From NCBI RefSeq assembly GCF_036924515.1, contig NZ_JAZHRR010000001.1:715001-779000 (forward strand): a stretch of DNA of 64,000 nucleotides. The letters run 5' to 3'. The notes below the pieces were generated by a model, which worked only from the letters and a program-made list of their open reading frames with translations, ran no database searches and was not told where the DNA came from. This document shows positions 35,297-44,053 of the stretch, in pieces. A program made the translations under genes and the position numbers. This stretch comes from Bradyrhizobium sp. AZCC 1610 (lineage in GTDB: Bacteria; Pseudomonadota; Alphaproteobacteria; Rhizobiales; Xanthobacteraceae). Within the stretch, counting starts at the first letter, position 1. Each line of letters opens with the position of its first letter.

Positions 35297-36088
35297 TCAG
35301 CAACCGCGATAGAGCGGTGGCCTGCGCTCGATCCAGGCATTGATGCCTTCGCCGAGATCGCCGGTCGGAACGACAGCGGCGAATTGCTCGCTCTCGACTT
35401 GCAGCCCTTCGCCGATGCTCATGTTCAGTCCGCGGGTGACCGCCGTAATGATCCCGCCGACCGCGAGCGACGAATGCCTGACGATACGGCCCGCCAACTC
35501 GCGTGCGGCCGGCAGCAGGGCATCATGCGGCACGACCCTGTTGACCAGCCCGATCTCCAGCGCCCGTTGCGGCGAGAACGGATCGCCGGTCAATAGCAGT
35601 TCGAGCGCGCACTTGCGCCCGGCGAGCCGCGGCAGCCGCTGTGTTCCGCCGAAGGTCGGCGGCATGCCCAGATTGATTTCCGGCTTGGCGAAGCGTGCGC
35701 GCTCACTGGCGATGGCCAGATGCACGGCCTCGGTGATCTCGCATCCGCCGCCGAACGCCAGCCCGTTGACGGCTGCGATCACCGGCTTCCTGAAGGCTTC
35801 GAGCCGCGCGGTCATCGCCTGGCCGCGCCGGACGAAGTCGCTGATGGCCGTATCGCGACCGCGACGGACGCTGCCGGAGAATTCGTGGATATCGGCGCCC
35901 GCGGAGAACGCGCGTTCGCCCGCGCCGGTCAGGATCACGGCGCGTGTATCGGCGTCCGTCTCGATTCCATCCAGCGCCGCCATCAGGCGATCGATCAGAT
36001 CGTAGTTCAGCGCATTGAGCTTGTCAGGGCGGTTGAGCGTGACCAGCGCGATCCCGTCATTGATTTCGAGCAGCACGGCGTCGGACAT
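35297..36088 (-). CDS. Enoyl-CoA hydratase/isomerase family protein
   Basis: A 263-aa crotonase-fold enzyme. Oxyanion-hole segments are AFSAGADIHEF near residue 60 and NGLAFGGGCEI near residue 105. The expected acidic residues are in the KPEINLGMPPTFGGTQRL helix region. It probably acts in fatty-acid or aromatic-acyl-CoA degradation. The ATG at 36088 has GGAGAGA six bases upstream. It is divergent from the TetR regulator, with an inverted repeat in the 90-base gap, suggesting control by that regulator. Confidence 0.9.
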   Translation of the reverse strand: MSDAVLLEINDGIALVTLNRPDKLNALNYDLIDRLMAALDGIETDADTRAVILTGAGERAFSAGADIHEFSGSVRRGRDTAISDFVRRGQAMTARLEAFRKPVIAAVNGLAFGGGCEITEAVHLAIASERARFAKPEINLGMPPTFGGTQRLPRLAGRKCALELLLTGDPFSPQRALEIGLVNRVVPHDALLPAARELAGRIVRHSSLAVGGIITAVTRGLNMSIGEGLQVESEQFAAVVPTGDLGEGINAWIERRPPLYRGC

Positions 36089-36146
36089 CTGGGTCTCTCC
36101 GTAAGTGTCGGTAGCTTGCGGGCACCCTAGAAGGCGGATCGCGTTG

Positions 36147-36170
36147 TGTATATTCACTGGATAGTATACA
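36147..36170. promoter_or_regulatory. Candidate TetR operator between ECH and TetR genes
   Basis: TGTATA and TATACA form an inverted repeat separated by 12 bases, ending nine bases before the regulator ATG. It lies in the shared divergent promoter region, as expected for autorepression and control of the enoyl-CoA hydratase gene. Confidence 0.55.
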
Positions 36171-36178
36171 TACGGGCC

Positions 36179-36787
36179 ATGGCACGATCCGGAATCCCGA
36201 CACGCGAGCGCATTATTTCGGCGGCGAGCGCGCTGTTCTACAATGACGGCATCAGGGGCGTCAGCGTCGATGCGGTGGCGGCGAAGGCCGGCGTTACCAA
36301 GCGCACGCTGTATTATCATTTCAAGAGCAAGGACGATCTGGTGGCGGCCTATCTCGCCGCCCGCGATCAGCCAAATCTCGCGCTGTTCCGGCAATGGTTT
36401 TTGGAAGCCGACGGTGGCTTGCCTGCCAGGGTCGAAGCAATCTTCCGCAATCTCGCCCGTTCGGCGCGGCATCCGAAGTGGAAGGGGTGCGGCTTCCTGC
36501 GCACGTCAGCCGAACTCGCCAACATGCCCGGCCATCCCGCGATCAGGATCGGCGCCGCGCACAAGAAGAAGTTCGAGGAATGGCTGCGTGCAATCTTTGC
36601 CGCAGCCGGGATCGCGCAGGCAGCGCAGCTCGCACGTCAGATATTGCTGCTGCTCGACGGCTCGTTTGCCGTCGTGCTGCTGCATCGCGATCCCAGCTAT
36701 ATGGAAACGGCGGGTGAGGCGGCGCATGCATTGATCGAGGCTGCGCTTCCCGCGCGGGCGAGGCGGCGTTCGAGGCGTCCGCAGTAG
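36179..36787 (+). CDS. TetR family transcriptional regulator
   Basis: A 202-aa repressor. The N-terminal DNA-binding domain is visible in TRERIISAASALFYNDGIRGVSVDAVAAKAGVTKRTLYYHF (residues about 7-48). A helical ligand domain follows, with CGFLRTSAELAN typical of the group. It starts at the ATG at 36179, right after the palindrome. It probably represses itself and the divergent enoyl-CoA hydratase gene in response to an acyl-CoA-like ligand, which is inference. Confidence 0.88.
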   Translation: MARSGIPTRERIISAASALFYNDGIRGVSVDAVAAKAGVTKRTLYYHFKSKDDLVAAYLAARDQPNLALFRQWFLEADGGLPARVEAIFRNLARSARHPKWKGCGFLRTSAELANMPGHPAIRIGAAHKKKFEEWLRAIFAAAGIAQAAQLARQILLLLDGSFAVVLLHRDPSYMETAGEAAHALIEAALPARARRRSRRPQ

Positions 36788-36788
36788 T

Positions 36789-36909
36789 CTCCGTCATTGC
36801 GAGGAGCCAACGGGTCGCGCGAATGCACGCCCGACAGGCTCCGCGACGAAGCAATCCATGCCTCCGCTCGTGGCGCTATGGATTGCTCGCTTCGCTCGCA
36901 GGGACGGCT
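36789..36909. repeat. palindromic repeat (GCAATCCAT family)
   Basis: Contains GTCATTGCGAGGAGCC, GACGAAGCAATCCATGCCTC and GCTATGGATTGCTCGCTTCGCTCGC. It is related to the repeat at 602-671 but with a longer centre. It lies between the convergent TetR and HAD genes. Confidence 0.8.
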
Positions 36910-37597
36910 AGGACGAGCGGCGTTCAAACCCGCCGCGCTCGCGCAGCACCTCGAGCACGGCGCCGAGGTCGGGCACAATAGCGGCGCATCGCGCGCGCGA
37001 CTCTTCCGTCGGCGTCACCATGTCAGGCACCATGATCGTAATCGCGCCGGCGGCGTGGGCAGCGGTCACGCCGTGATTGGAATCCTCCACCGCCACGCAA
37101 ACTTCCGGCTTCAGGCTGAACCGCGCCGCCGCCAGAAGATAGAGATCGGGGCTCGGCTTGCCGCGCGCGACGTCGTCGCAGGTCAGGAGCGTTTCGAAGC
37201 GGTGGCGAATGCCTGCAAGCCGCAGATGCGAATCGGCCGTGCGCAGCGACGAGGAGGTGACGATCGCCATCGGGCATTCGGCGCCTTGCAGCGCATCCAG
37301 CAGTTCGACCGCGCCGCTTTTCAGCGGCAGGCCAAGCTTAAGAATTTGATCGCGGTTGCTGACGAAAGCCCTGCTGATCTCCGCAAGCGGAAAGCTTTCC
37401 CCATAGCGCGCGTGCAGCATGGCCTCGCATTCCGGACCGGGAAGACCGACCATCGCCTGGCACAGCGTTACAGTATCGTCGGTGTAGCCATGCGTCTTCA
37501 GCGCCGCGACCAGGCTGTCGAGATAGACGCGCTCGGTGTCGAGCAGCGTGCCGTCCATGTCGAGCAGGACGGCGCCGACATTCCATTTGCCGGTCAC
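36908..37597 (-). CDS. HAD family hydrolase (beta-phosphoglucomutase-like phosphatase)
   Basis: A 229-aa HAD-IA protein. Motif I is LLDMDGTLLDTE near the N terminus, motif II VTSSS, motif III Lys in GKPSPDLYL and motif IV VEDSNHG. An alpha-helical cap lies between motifs I and II. I chose the GTG at 37597, which overlaps the stop of the cysteine-rich gene by four bases (GTGA), so the two are coupled. The frame extends upstream only as a shadow of that gene. It probably dephosphorylates a sugar phosphate. Confidence 0.87.
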   Translation of the reverse strand: MTGKWNVGAVLLDMDGTLLDTERVYLDSLVAALKTHGYTDDTVTLCQAMVGLPGPECEAMLHARYGESFPLAEISRAFVSNRDQILKLGLPLKSGAVELLDALQGAECPMAIVTSSSLRTADSHLRLAGIRHRFETLLTCDDVARGKPSPDLYLLAAARFSLKPEVCVAVEDSNHGVTAAHAAGAITIMVPDMVTPTEESRARCAAIVPDLGAVLEVLRERGGFERRSS

Positions 37598-37797
37598 GTC
37601 GCACCTGCGCCTGCGCGCTGTTCTGCGAGTTTGCGCAGGCAGGCCGGACAGAGACAATCGCTGCCGTCCACCGGCATCGGCAGGCGGAACGCTTCGTCGG
37701 AACACCAGCACGGCCCCGACAAACTGCAATTGAATTCAGCGCCGCAGCCGGCGCAGGCGAGGCGGCGGGAAGGCTGATTTTCTAACCGATTTGTCAT
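37594..37797 (-). CDS. Cysteine-rich CWC family protein
   Basis: A 67-aa protein with eight cysteines: CAGCG, then NCSLSGPCWCSDE, then DCLCPACLRKL. The CWC motif and spacing match the small 'cysteine-rich CWC' family, probably a zinc-binding module. The ATG is at 37797. It overlaps the HAD hydrolase gene start by four bases. The function of the family is unknown. Confidence 0.82.
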   Translation of the reverse strand: MTNRLENQPSRRLACAGCGAEFNCSLSGPCWCSDEAFRLPMPVDGSDCLCPACLRKLAEQRAGAGAT

Positions 37798-37898
37798 GAA
37801 TCGGACGGCATCCCTAAGTGGAATTAATCTCGGGTTCACGGTGAAGCGCGGTATAATCAGTGGCAATATACGCCCGCGAAAGACCCAAGGGAAATCCG

Positions 37899-39467
37899 AT
37901 GGCCCGCGATTCGCAAGCCGCCCTCGTTGCGCTCAATCGCTTCGGACTAGGCGCGCGCGGCGGGGCGTCCGGCGATTTTCCCAATGCGGCCTCCGATCCG
38001 CGCGGCTTCGTCAAGGCAGAACTCGCCCGGCCCAATGGCGTGCTGCTCGAAGTGCCGGGATTGCAGTCGACACCGGCGCTCGGCAAGGCCGTGTTCGACT
38101 ATCAGTTCGAGATTCAGCAGGCCCGCGATGCAGCTGCCAAGCAGGCCACGCCGGCGCCCGCCACCGAAGGTCAACCGCCAGCGGATGCGAAGGCGCAGCG
38201 GCGGAACCTTTCGCTCAACAGCATCGCCATGGATATGGCGCCCAGAGAACCGTCAAAGGAACCGCCGGCGAAGCCGCCGGAAAATCCCGATGCGGCCATG
38301 ACGCCCACTGAGACGATGCGGCCCAATGCGCCAAAACCGCCACCGCCGCCGCTGAACGTCATCCAGAAGACCTTTCGCGCCGAGGCGCTGGCGCGGCTGC
38401 AACGCGCCATCATGGCCGATTGCGGATTTGGCGAGCGGCTGGTGGTGTTCTGGTCCAATCATTTCTGCATTTCCGCCAACAAGGGCGGGCCGGCGCGGAT
38501 GTGGGCCGGCTCGTTCGAGCGCGAGGCGATCCGCCCCTATGTGCTCGGGCGTTTCGCCGACATGCTGAAGGCGGTCGAGCAGCATCCGGCGATGCTGTTC
38601 TTTCTCGACAACCAGCAATCGCTGGGCCCGGATTCGCGCGCCGGGAAAAACCGCAACCGGGGACTGAACGAAAACCTCGCCCGCGAAATCCTCGAACTGC
38701 ATACGCTCGGCGTCGGCGGCGGCTATTCGCAGGACGACGTGACGTCGCTGGCAAACATCATCACGGGCTGGACCTACGCTGGGAGGCTGGGCCAGTTGGG
38801 GCCGCCCGGCAGCTTCGTGTTCAACGCCAATGCGCATCAGCCGGGTGCGCAGCGGGTAATGGGAAAAATCTACGACGCTCCCGGCGTCGCGCAGGGCGAA
38901 GCGGTGCTGACCGATATCGCGCGGCATCCCTCGACCGCGAAATTCATTGCCGGCAAATTCGCGCGTCACTTCGTGGCCGACGATCCGCCACCGGGATTGG
39001 TGGCACGGCTCGCCGGTGTCTTCACGAAAACCGACGGCGATCTCAAGGCGCTGGCGACAGCGCTGGTGGATTCCGATGACGCCTGGAAGGCGCCGCTTGC
39101 GAAGATGCGCTCGCCTTACGAATTTCTGGTCGCGGCCGGCCGGTTGTTGGCGCAGATCCCGAACGATCCCGGCCGCTATCTCTCCGGCCTCAACGCGCTG
39201 GGCCAGCCGCTGTGGGCGCCCGCCGGGCCGAACGGTTTTCCCGATACGAACGCCGCCTGGGCGGCGCCGGAAGGCATCAAGCTGCGGCTCGATCTATCAG
39301 CGCAGATCGCCTCACGGCTCGCCGACGGCGTCGATCCGCGCGACCTGCTCGAACTCGTTGCCGCGGATGCGGCATCATCAGAGACACGACGAACCGTCGA
39401 GCGCGCGGAATCGCGGCAGCAGGCGCTGGCGCTGTTGCTGATGTCGCCGGAATTCCAGAGGAGATGA
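37899..39467 (+). CDS. DUF1800 domain-containing protein
   Basis: A 522-aa protein starting MARDSQAALVALNRFGLGARGG. It has the family's conserved LNENLAREILELHTLGVGGGYSQDDV near residue 270 and FVADDPPPGLVARLA. The N terminus lacks a clear signal peptide. DUF1800 genes are almost always paired with DUF1501 genes, as here, and their function is unknown. AAGGGAA precedes the ATG. The stop lies six bases before the DUF1501 start, and an earlier overlapping ATG is also possible. Confidence 0.9.
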   Translation: MARDSQAALVALNRFGLGARGGASGDFPNAASDPRGFVKAELARPNGVLLEVPGLQSTPALGKAVFDYQFEIQQARDAAAKQATPAPATEGQPPADAKAQRRNLSLNSIAMDMAPREPSKEPPAKPPENPDAAMTPTETMRPNAPKPPPPPLNVIQKTFRAEALARLQRAIMADCGFGERLVVFWSNHFCISANKGGPARMWAGSFEREAIRPYVLGRFADMLKAVEQHPAMLFFLDNQQSLGPDSRAGKNRNRGLNENLAREILELHTLGVGGGYSQDDVTSLANIITGWTYAGRLGQLGPPGSFVFNANAHQPGAQRVMGKIYDAPGVAQGEAVLTDIARHPSTAKFIAGKFARHFVADDPPPGLVARLAGVFTKTDGDLKALATALVDSDDAWKAPLAKMRSPYEFLVAAGRLLAQIPNDPGRYLSGLNALGQPLWAPAGPNGFPDTNAAWAAPEGIKLRLDLSAQIASRLADGVDPRDLLELVAADAASSETRRTVERAESRQQALALLLMSPEFQRR

Positions 39468-39472
39468 CATCC

Positions 39473-40708
39473 ATGGAAACGACAATGGGTTGCTGTGAAA
39501 GCCTGGCGTCATCGGTAATCTCGCGGCGTGGCGTGTTGCTCGGCGGCGCCTCCTTTGCGGCATGGGCCTACTTGCCGAAATTTGCGCGCGCCGCCGACGG
39601 CCGCGATCCGCGGCTGGTGGTCGTCATCCTGCGCGGCGCGCTGGACGGGCTCGCCACTGTCGCGCCGATCGGCGATCCCGATTATGCCGGCCTGCACGGT
39701 GCGATCGCGTTGTCGTCGAGCGGCCCGAACGCGGCTTTGCCGCTCGACAATTTCTTTTCGCTGCATCCGGCGATGCCGGAATTTTCGCGGATGTATCGCG
39801 AGAAGAAGGCTGCCGTGATTCACGCGGTGGCGACGTCCTATCGCGACCGTTCGCATTTCGACGGCCAGGACGTGCTCGAGAGCGGCTTTGCAGGTCCCGG
39901 CCGGGTGCAGTCCGGCTGGCTCAACCGCGCGCTGGAAGGCCTGCCGAAAGGCGAGCGGGTGACGAGCGCGCTGGCGGTCGGCCCGACCACGCCGCTGGTG
40001 CTGCGTGGTGCTGCGCCAACCGTCGGCTGGGCGCCGGTCGCGGTGCCGCAGGCTGCGGAAGATACGGCGATGCGGCTCCTCGAACTTTATCAGCACCGCG
40101 ATCCCGCGCTGGCGAGCGCGTTGAAGCAGGGCCTCGCTCTCGACAAGGCCGCGCAAGGCGACGACATGAAGCCGAAGCCCGGCACCACTGGCGCCGGCGC
40201 GATGCGGCTGGTGGCGCGCGGCGCCGCAAAACTGATGGCCGCCGACGACGGTCCGCGGATCGGTGCGCTCGCTTTCGACGGCTGGGACACGCACGCCAAC
40301 GAAGGCGGGCCGGTCGGGCGGCTGGCGCAACTGCTCGGCGGTCTCGACGGCGCGCTGGCGGAGTTCGAAACCGGGCTGGGACCACGCTGGCGCGACACCG
40401 TAATTGTGGTCGCCACCGAATTCGGCCGCACCGCGCGCATCAACGGCACGCAGGGCACCGATCACGGCACCGGCACCATCGCGCTGCTCGCCGGCGGCGC
40501 GGTGAAAGGCGGGCGCGTGATCGCGAACTGGCCGGGGCTGAAGCCCGCCAACCTCTATCAGGGCCGCGATCTCGCGCCGACCACCGATCTGCGTGCGGTG
40601 ATGAAGGGCGTGCTGAAGGATCAGTTCGGGCTGGCGGAACGCGTGCTGGCGGAGTCCGTGTTCCCGGACAGTGCTGGAGTGAAGCCGATGCAGGGGTTGG
40701 TGGGGTAG
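39473..40708 (+). CDS. DUF1501 domain-containing Tat-exported protein
   Basis: A 411-aa protein of the alkaline-phosphatase-like superfamily. The N terminus has a twin-arginine signal (SRRGVLLGGASF) and cleavage near ARA. The mature protein shows LVVVILRGALDGLATV, DGWDTHANEGG and VIVVATEFGRTARING, ending the family's metal-site pattern. AGAGGAG lies nine bases before the ATG at 39473. It is coupled to DUF1800 and probably exported folded, while its partner stays cytoplasmic or interacts with it. The role is unknown. Confidence 0.9.
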   Translation: METTMGCCESLASSVISRRGVLLGGASFAAWAYLPKFARAADGRDPRLVVVILRGALDGLATVAPIGDPDYAGLHGAIALSSSGPNAALPLDNFFSLHPAMPEFSRMYREKKAAVIHAVATSYRDRSHFDGQDVLESGFAGPGRVQSGWLNRALEGLPKGERVTSALAVGPTTPLVLRGAAPTVGWAPVAVPQAAEDTAMRLLELYQHRDPALASALKQGLALDKAAQGDDMKPKPGTTGAGAMRLVARGAAKLMAADDGPRIGALAFDGWDTHANEGGPVGRLAQLLGGLDGALAEFETGLGPRWRDTVIVVATEFGRTARINGTQGTDHGTGTIALLAGGAVKGGRVIANWPGLKPANLYQGRDLAPTTDLRAVMKGVLKDQFGLAERVLAESVFPDSAGVKPMQGLVG

Positions 40709-40716
40709 GTACCTAA

Positions 40717-40775
40717 ACCTCTCCCCGCCCTTTTGCGGGGAGAGGTCGGATTGCGAAGCAATCCGGGTGAGGGGC
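40717..40775. repeat. palindromic repeat (CCTCTCCCCGC family)
   Basis: ACCTCTCCCCGC faces GCGGGGAGAGGT, followed by GGATTGCGAAGCAATCC and GTGAGGGG. It ends a few bases before the DUF559 gene, and its GAGGGGCAGGA edge serves as that gene's ribosome site. Confidence 0.85.
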
Positions 40776-40781
40776 AGGACA

Positions 40782-41144
40782 ATGCGCGGCCGCAATGAAA
40801 AAACCATCCGAATCGCAAGACGGCTGCGCGTCAATCAGACAGACGCGGAAACGGTACTCTGGAATCGCATCCGCAACCGGCAGATCGACGGACACAAGTT
40901 CGCACGGCAAGTACCCATCAGCGGTTACATCTGCGACTTCGTTTGCCGTGAACTCAATCTGATTGTCGAGGTCGATGGCGGACAGCACAATGAATCAGCG
41001 GTGGATGCCGTGCGCGATCGTCGTTTGACCGATGACGGCTACAGGGTGCTTCGCTTCTGGAATAATGACGTGCTCGGCAATACCGACGGCGTTCTGACGA
41101 CGCTTCAAGCGGAACTCTCGGATCGAGCCTCTCGCTTCTCTTAA
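40782..41144 (+). CDS. DUF559 endonuclease-domain protein
   Basis: A 120-aa protein of the Vsr-like PD-(D/E)XK group. It shows the DAETVLWNRIRNRQIDGHKFARQVPI and YICDFVCRELNLIVEVDGGQH motifs; Asp in CDF and Glu in IVEVDG are the metal ligands. VLRFWNNDVL closes the domain. Such genes occur widely as solitary copies, often near repeats, and their role is unclear. The ATG at 40782 uses AGGGG/AGGA from the upstream palindromic repeat. Tandem repeat units follow directly. Confidence 0.9.
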   Translation: MRGRNEKTIRIARRLRVNQTDAETVLWNRIRNRQIDGHKFARQVPISGYICDFVCRELNLIVEVDGGQHNESAVDAVRDRRLTDDGYRVLRFWNNDVLGNTDGVLTTLQAELSDRASRFS

Positions 41145-41440
41145 CCTCGCCCCGCTTGCGGGGAGAGGTCGGCGCGAAGCGCCGGGTGAGGGGGTACAGG
41201 TCTCACGTCGTTCAGAACTCGCGGAGGGAGCCCCTCACCCCAACCCTCTCCCCGCAAGAGGCGGGGAGAGGGAGCGGAGAGAGCGAGCCTCTTCAACCTC
41301 GCCCCGCTTGCGGGGAGAGGTCGGTGCGAAGCGCCGGGTGAGGGGGTACAGGTCTAACGTCGTTCAGAACTCGCGGAGGGAGCCCCTCACCCCAACCCTC
41401 TCCCCGCAAGAGGCGGGGAGAGGGAGTGGAGAGAGCGCCT
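41143..41440. repeat. Two tandem copies of a 152-base palindrome-rich unit
   Basis: Copies start at 41143 and 41295 with AACCTCGCCCCGCTTGCGGG and are identical apart from about three single-base changes. Each contains hairpins CCCCGCTTGCGGGG, GGCGCGAAGCGCC (GGTGCG in copy two) and CTCTCCCCGC/GCGGGGAGAG. Together they separate the DUF559 gene from the convergent aldo/keto reductase gene. Confidence 0.9.
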
Positions 41441-41442
41441 CA

Positions 41443-42381
41443 TCACTTCGTAATCCCGTCGATCTCCGCCAACTCCTCCGCGCTCAGTGTCCAGCCGATC
41501 GCTTTCACGTTCTGCTCGACCTGTTCGACACGCGTCGCGCCGGCGATGACGCTCGAGATTTGCGGGCGCGATGCCAGCCAGGAGAAGGCGAGCTCCAGCA
41601 TGGTGTGGCCGCGGGCCTGCGCAAACGCCTGCAGTTTTTCGACGATGTCTTCATTACGCGGGGTGACGTAGCGGTCCTTCAACGCAGGCGCCTTGGCGAA
41701 GCGGGTGTCGTCGGGGACGGCGGCGCCGCGCTTGTACTTGCCGGTGAGGAGGCCGCTCGCCAGCGGGAAGAACGGCAGCAGGCCGAGCCGGTATTCCGTT
41801 GCTGCGGGTAGCAGGTCCTTCTCGATGCCGCGCACCACGAGGCTGTATTCGTCCTGGCAGGAGACGAAGCGGTTGACGTTCATCTGCCGCGCCAGCATTT
41901 CCGCTTCCGCGATCCGCCACGCCGGAAAGTTCGAATTGCCGATGTAGCGGACCTTGCCCTGGCGGACGAGGTCGTCCAGCGCGCGCAGCGTCTCTTCCAT
42001 CGGCGTCAAGGAATCGTAGTCATGCTGCTGGTAGAGATCGATGTAGTCGGTCTTCAGCCGCGTCAGGCTGGCCTCGACCGCGGACATGATGTAGCGGCGC
42101 GAGGCGCCCTGCCTGGTGCCGTCATTGCTCATGGGTTTGGCATATTTCGTCGCCAGCACGATGTCCTTGCGGCGGTCGCCGAGGACGGTGCCCAGCACGG
42201 TCTCGGAGCCGCCCATGCCGGCATAGATGTCGGCGGTGTCGAACAGGGTGATGCCGAGGTCGATCGCCTTGTGGATCACCTTGCGCGAGGTTTCCAGATC
42301 GGTGCGCTGGCCGAAATTGTTGCAGCCGAGGCCGACGGCGGAAACGCGCAGGCCGGAGCCGCCGAGGTTGCGAATTTGCAT
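41443..42381 (-). CDS. Aldo/keto reductase
   Basis: A 312-aa TIM-barrel NADPH oxidoreductase. The catalytic tetrad is visible: Asp and Tyr in FDTADIYAGMGG, Lys in VLATKYAK and His in LYQQHDYDS. The C-terminal SVIAGATRVEQVEQN matches the cofactor-binding end of YghZ/AKR-like proteins. AGGA lies seven bases upstream of the ATG at 42381. Its substrate is not evident. It appears to stand alone. Confidence 0.92.
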   Translation of the reverse strand: MQIRNLGGSGLRVSAVGLGCNNFGQRTDLETSRKVIHKAIDLGITLFDTADIYAGMGGSETVLGTVLGDRRKDIVLATKYAKPMSNDGTRQGASRRYIMSAVEASLTRLKTDYIDLYQQHDYDSLTPMEETLRALDDLVRQGKVRYIGNSNFPAWRIAEAEMLARQMNVNRFVSCQDEYSLVVRGIEKDLLPAATEYRLGLLPFFPLASGLLTGKYKRGAAVPDDTRFAKAPALKDRYVTPRNEDIVEKLQAFAQARGHTMLELAFSWLASRPQISSVIAGATRVEQVEQNVKAIGWTLSAEELAEIDGITK

Positions 42382-42662
42382 GGATCGATCCTGTGGGATG
42401 GTCGCGGGAGGGAGCGCATTGTGGCCCGCGCCACTTCGCCCCGCAAGCAGCGGTACGATCGGCCGCCACGCTTGGCAGCCATGCGGCACAAAAAGATGCG
42501 GCCCCGGTCAGACGCGGCGACTGACGGGGGCCGCTTGGGGCGCGTGATCCGAGACGGGGGGCTGATCAGACGCGGGCGCAGGCTAGCCGCGCTTTGTTAC
42601 GCCGCCGTGACATCAGGACTTATCCACAGCCGGCCCGATGGGCACGTCTTCACGAAAGCGTG

Positions 42663-43124
42663 TCAGAACAGCTTGCGGTAAACGACGAAGCCGGAACGCT
42701 CCGCCACCTTGTCGTAAAGCTGCATCGCGGTGTGGTTGGTCTCGTGGGTCTGCCAATAGACGCGGGAAGATCCCGCGAGCTTCGCCTGGTCGTACACGCC
42801 GTTGATCAAGGCGCGGCCGACGCCCTTGCCGCGCGCCGCCACGTCGGTGAAGAGGTCCTGCAGATAGCACGTCGGCTCGATCGCGGTGGTGCTGCGGTGA
42901 AACAGATAGTGCGTCAACCCAAGCAGTTCGCCGCCGCTCTCGGCGACCAGCGCATGCACCGGCTCGTAGGCGTCGAAGAAACGCGCCCACGTCATCGCCG
43001 TGATCTCGGGCGCAAGCGCGGTCGGCCCCGAGCGGCCGTAGAAGGCGTTGTAGCCTTCCCACAGCGGAAGCCATCGCCCGTAGTCCTGACGGGTGACGAA
43101 GCGGATGGTGAGGTCGCCGGACAT
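42663..43124 (-). CDS. GNAT family N-acetyltransferase
   Basis: A 153-aa acetyltransferase. The acetyl-CoA-binding region is CYLQDLFTDVAARGKGVGRALI, with the RGKGVGRAL pyrophosphate loop. THETNHTAMQLYDKVAERSGFVVY is the C-terminal alpha/beta motif. It resembles spermidine or small-molecule acetyltransferases, but the acceptor is unknown. The ATG is at 43124. It is preceded by a 116-base gap from the PAS protein gene on the same strand. Confidence 0.88.
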   Translation of the reverse strand: MSGDLTIRFVTRQDYGRWLPLWEGYNAFYGRSGPTALAPEITAMTWARFFDAYEPVHALVAESGGELLGLTHYLFHRSTTAIEPTCYLQDLFTDVAARGKGVGRALINGVYDQAKLAGSSRVYWQTHETNHTAMQLYDKVAERSGFVVYRKLF

Positions 43125-43240
43125 TAAGCGATTCCGTTTTGCTGGGGAGATGACGCGTCGGGACGCGCGGGAGAAGCCTGTGCATTACTACAGACAGGGC
43201 AGAAAGGATCAATGTCGCAATAGCGCCGGCGTTGCCGCCG

Positions 43241-44053
43241 TTATTCCGCGGCGCCGAGGTGGTGGGCAAGGCTGCGATAGCTGCCGCGTAACGCGCGGTA
43301 GTAGTCGGCGCTGTCGGGATCGTCGCTGTGGCGAACGAGGTCGGTGACCGGTGTATAGCTCAGCATGCGTCCGCCATCGGGCAGCGCCGTGCAGATGAAG
43401 CGCAGCACCTGTCCGTCGGCGAGATTGATGTTGATCGGAGTGGAATCGCCCGTCCGGATCATTTCGGTGCGCTTGGCAATGAACGCGCTCAGCTCGTCCT
43501 CAGGCAGTTGCCAGGCGCCGGTGTCGCGGCCGTGATACATAAGCGCGATGAAGGGCGGCTTGCTGTCGGCCTGCTCGTCCGACAGCGCGAAATAATCGCG
43601 GAAGGCGCGGTTGATGAATTCGGCGCGGGTATCGGCATCGAGCAGCACGATGCCGATATCGACCTGATCGAGCGCAGCCGACAGGCGGTCGGCGGTGGCA
43701 TGATGCTTCTTGTCCCATGCGAACGCATCGACCCATTTCTGCCGCAACAGGCCGGTGATGAGCGCGGTGCCGCCGGCGGTGACTGCCAGCAGCAGCATGC
43801 GCGCCAGGTCCGACATGTCGTAACCAGGCGCGGCGCGGTGATTGAGGAAGAACAGCGCGGAAGATGCCACCGCAATGGCGGCGCTGGCCATGCCGGAGAC
43901 GATGCCGCTGACGGAGGCGGCAAGCGCGACGATGCAGACGAACAGCGGCGCGGGATTGGGGACCGGAACGAAATGTCGGTCGACCAGGAAGGCGACCAGC
44001 GCCGTCACTATCGTAAGAGCCGGACCGGAGATTGCGCGCCAGTTCAACTGCAT
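43241..44053 (-). CDS. Membrane protein with PAS domain
   Basis: A 270-aa protein. Four hydrophobic segments fill about residues 5-110, resembling the DUF4118/KdpD-like membrane sensor module. A PAS-like domain follows at about 125-215 (LDQVDIGIVLLDADTRAEFINRAF). The output domain is absent: no histidine kinase, cyclase or phosphodiesterase motif follows. It may signal through a partner. The ATG at 44053 has GGCGAGAA; the in-frame ATG at 44092 is also possible. Confidence 0.75.
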   Translation of the reverse strand: MQLNWRAISGPALTIVTALVAFLVDRHFVPVPNPAPLFVCIVALAASVSGIVSGMASAAIAVASSALFFLNHRAAPGYDMSDLARMLLLAVTAGGTALITGLLRQKWVDAFAWDKKHHATADRLSAALDQVDIGIVLLDADTRAEFINRAFRDYFALSDEQADSKPPFIALMYHGRDTGAWQLPEDELSAFIAKRTEMIRTGDSTPININLADGQVLRFICTALPDGGRMLSYTPVTDLVRHSDDPDSADYYRALRGSYRSLAHHLGAAE

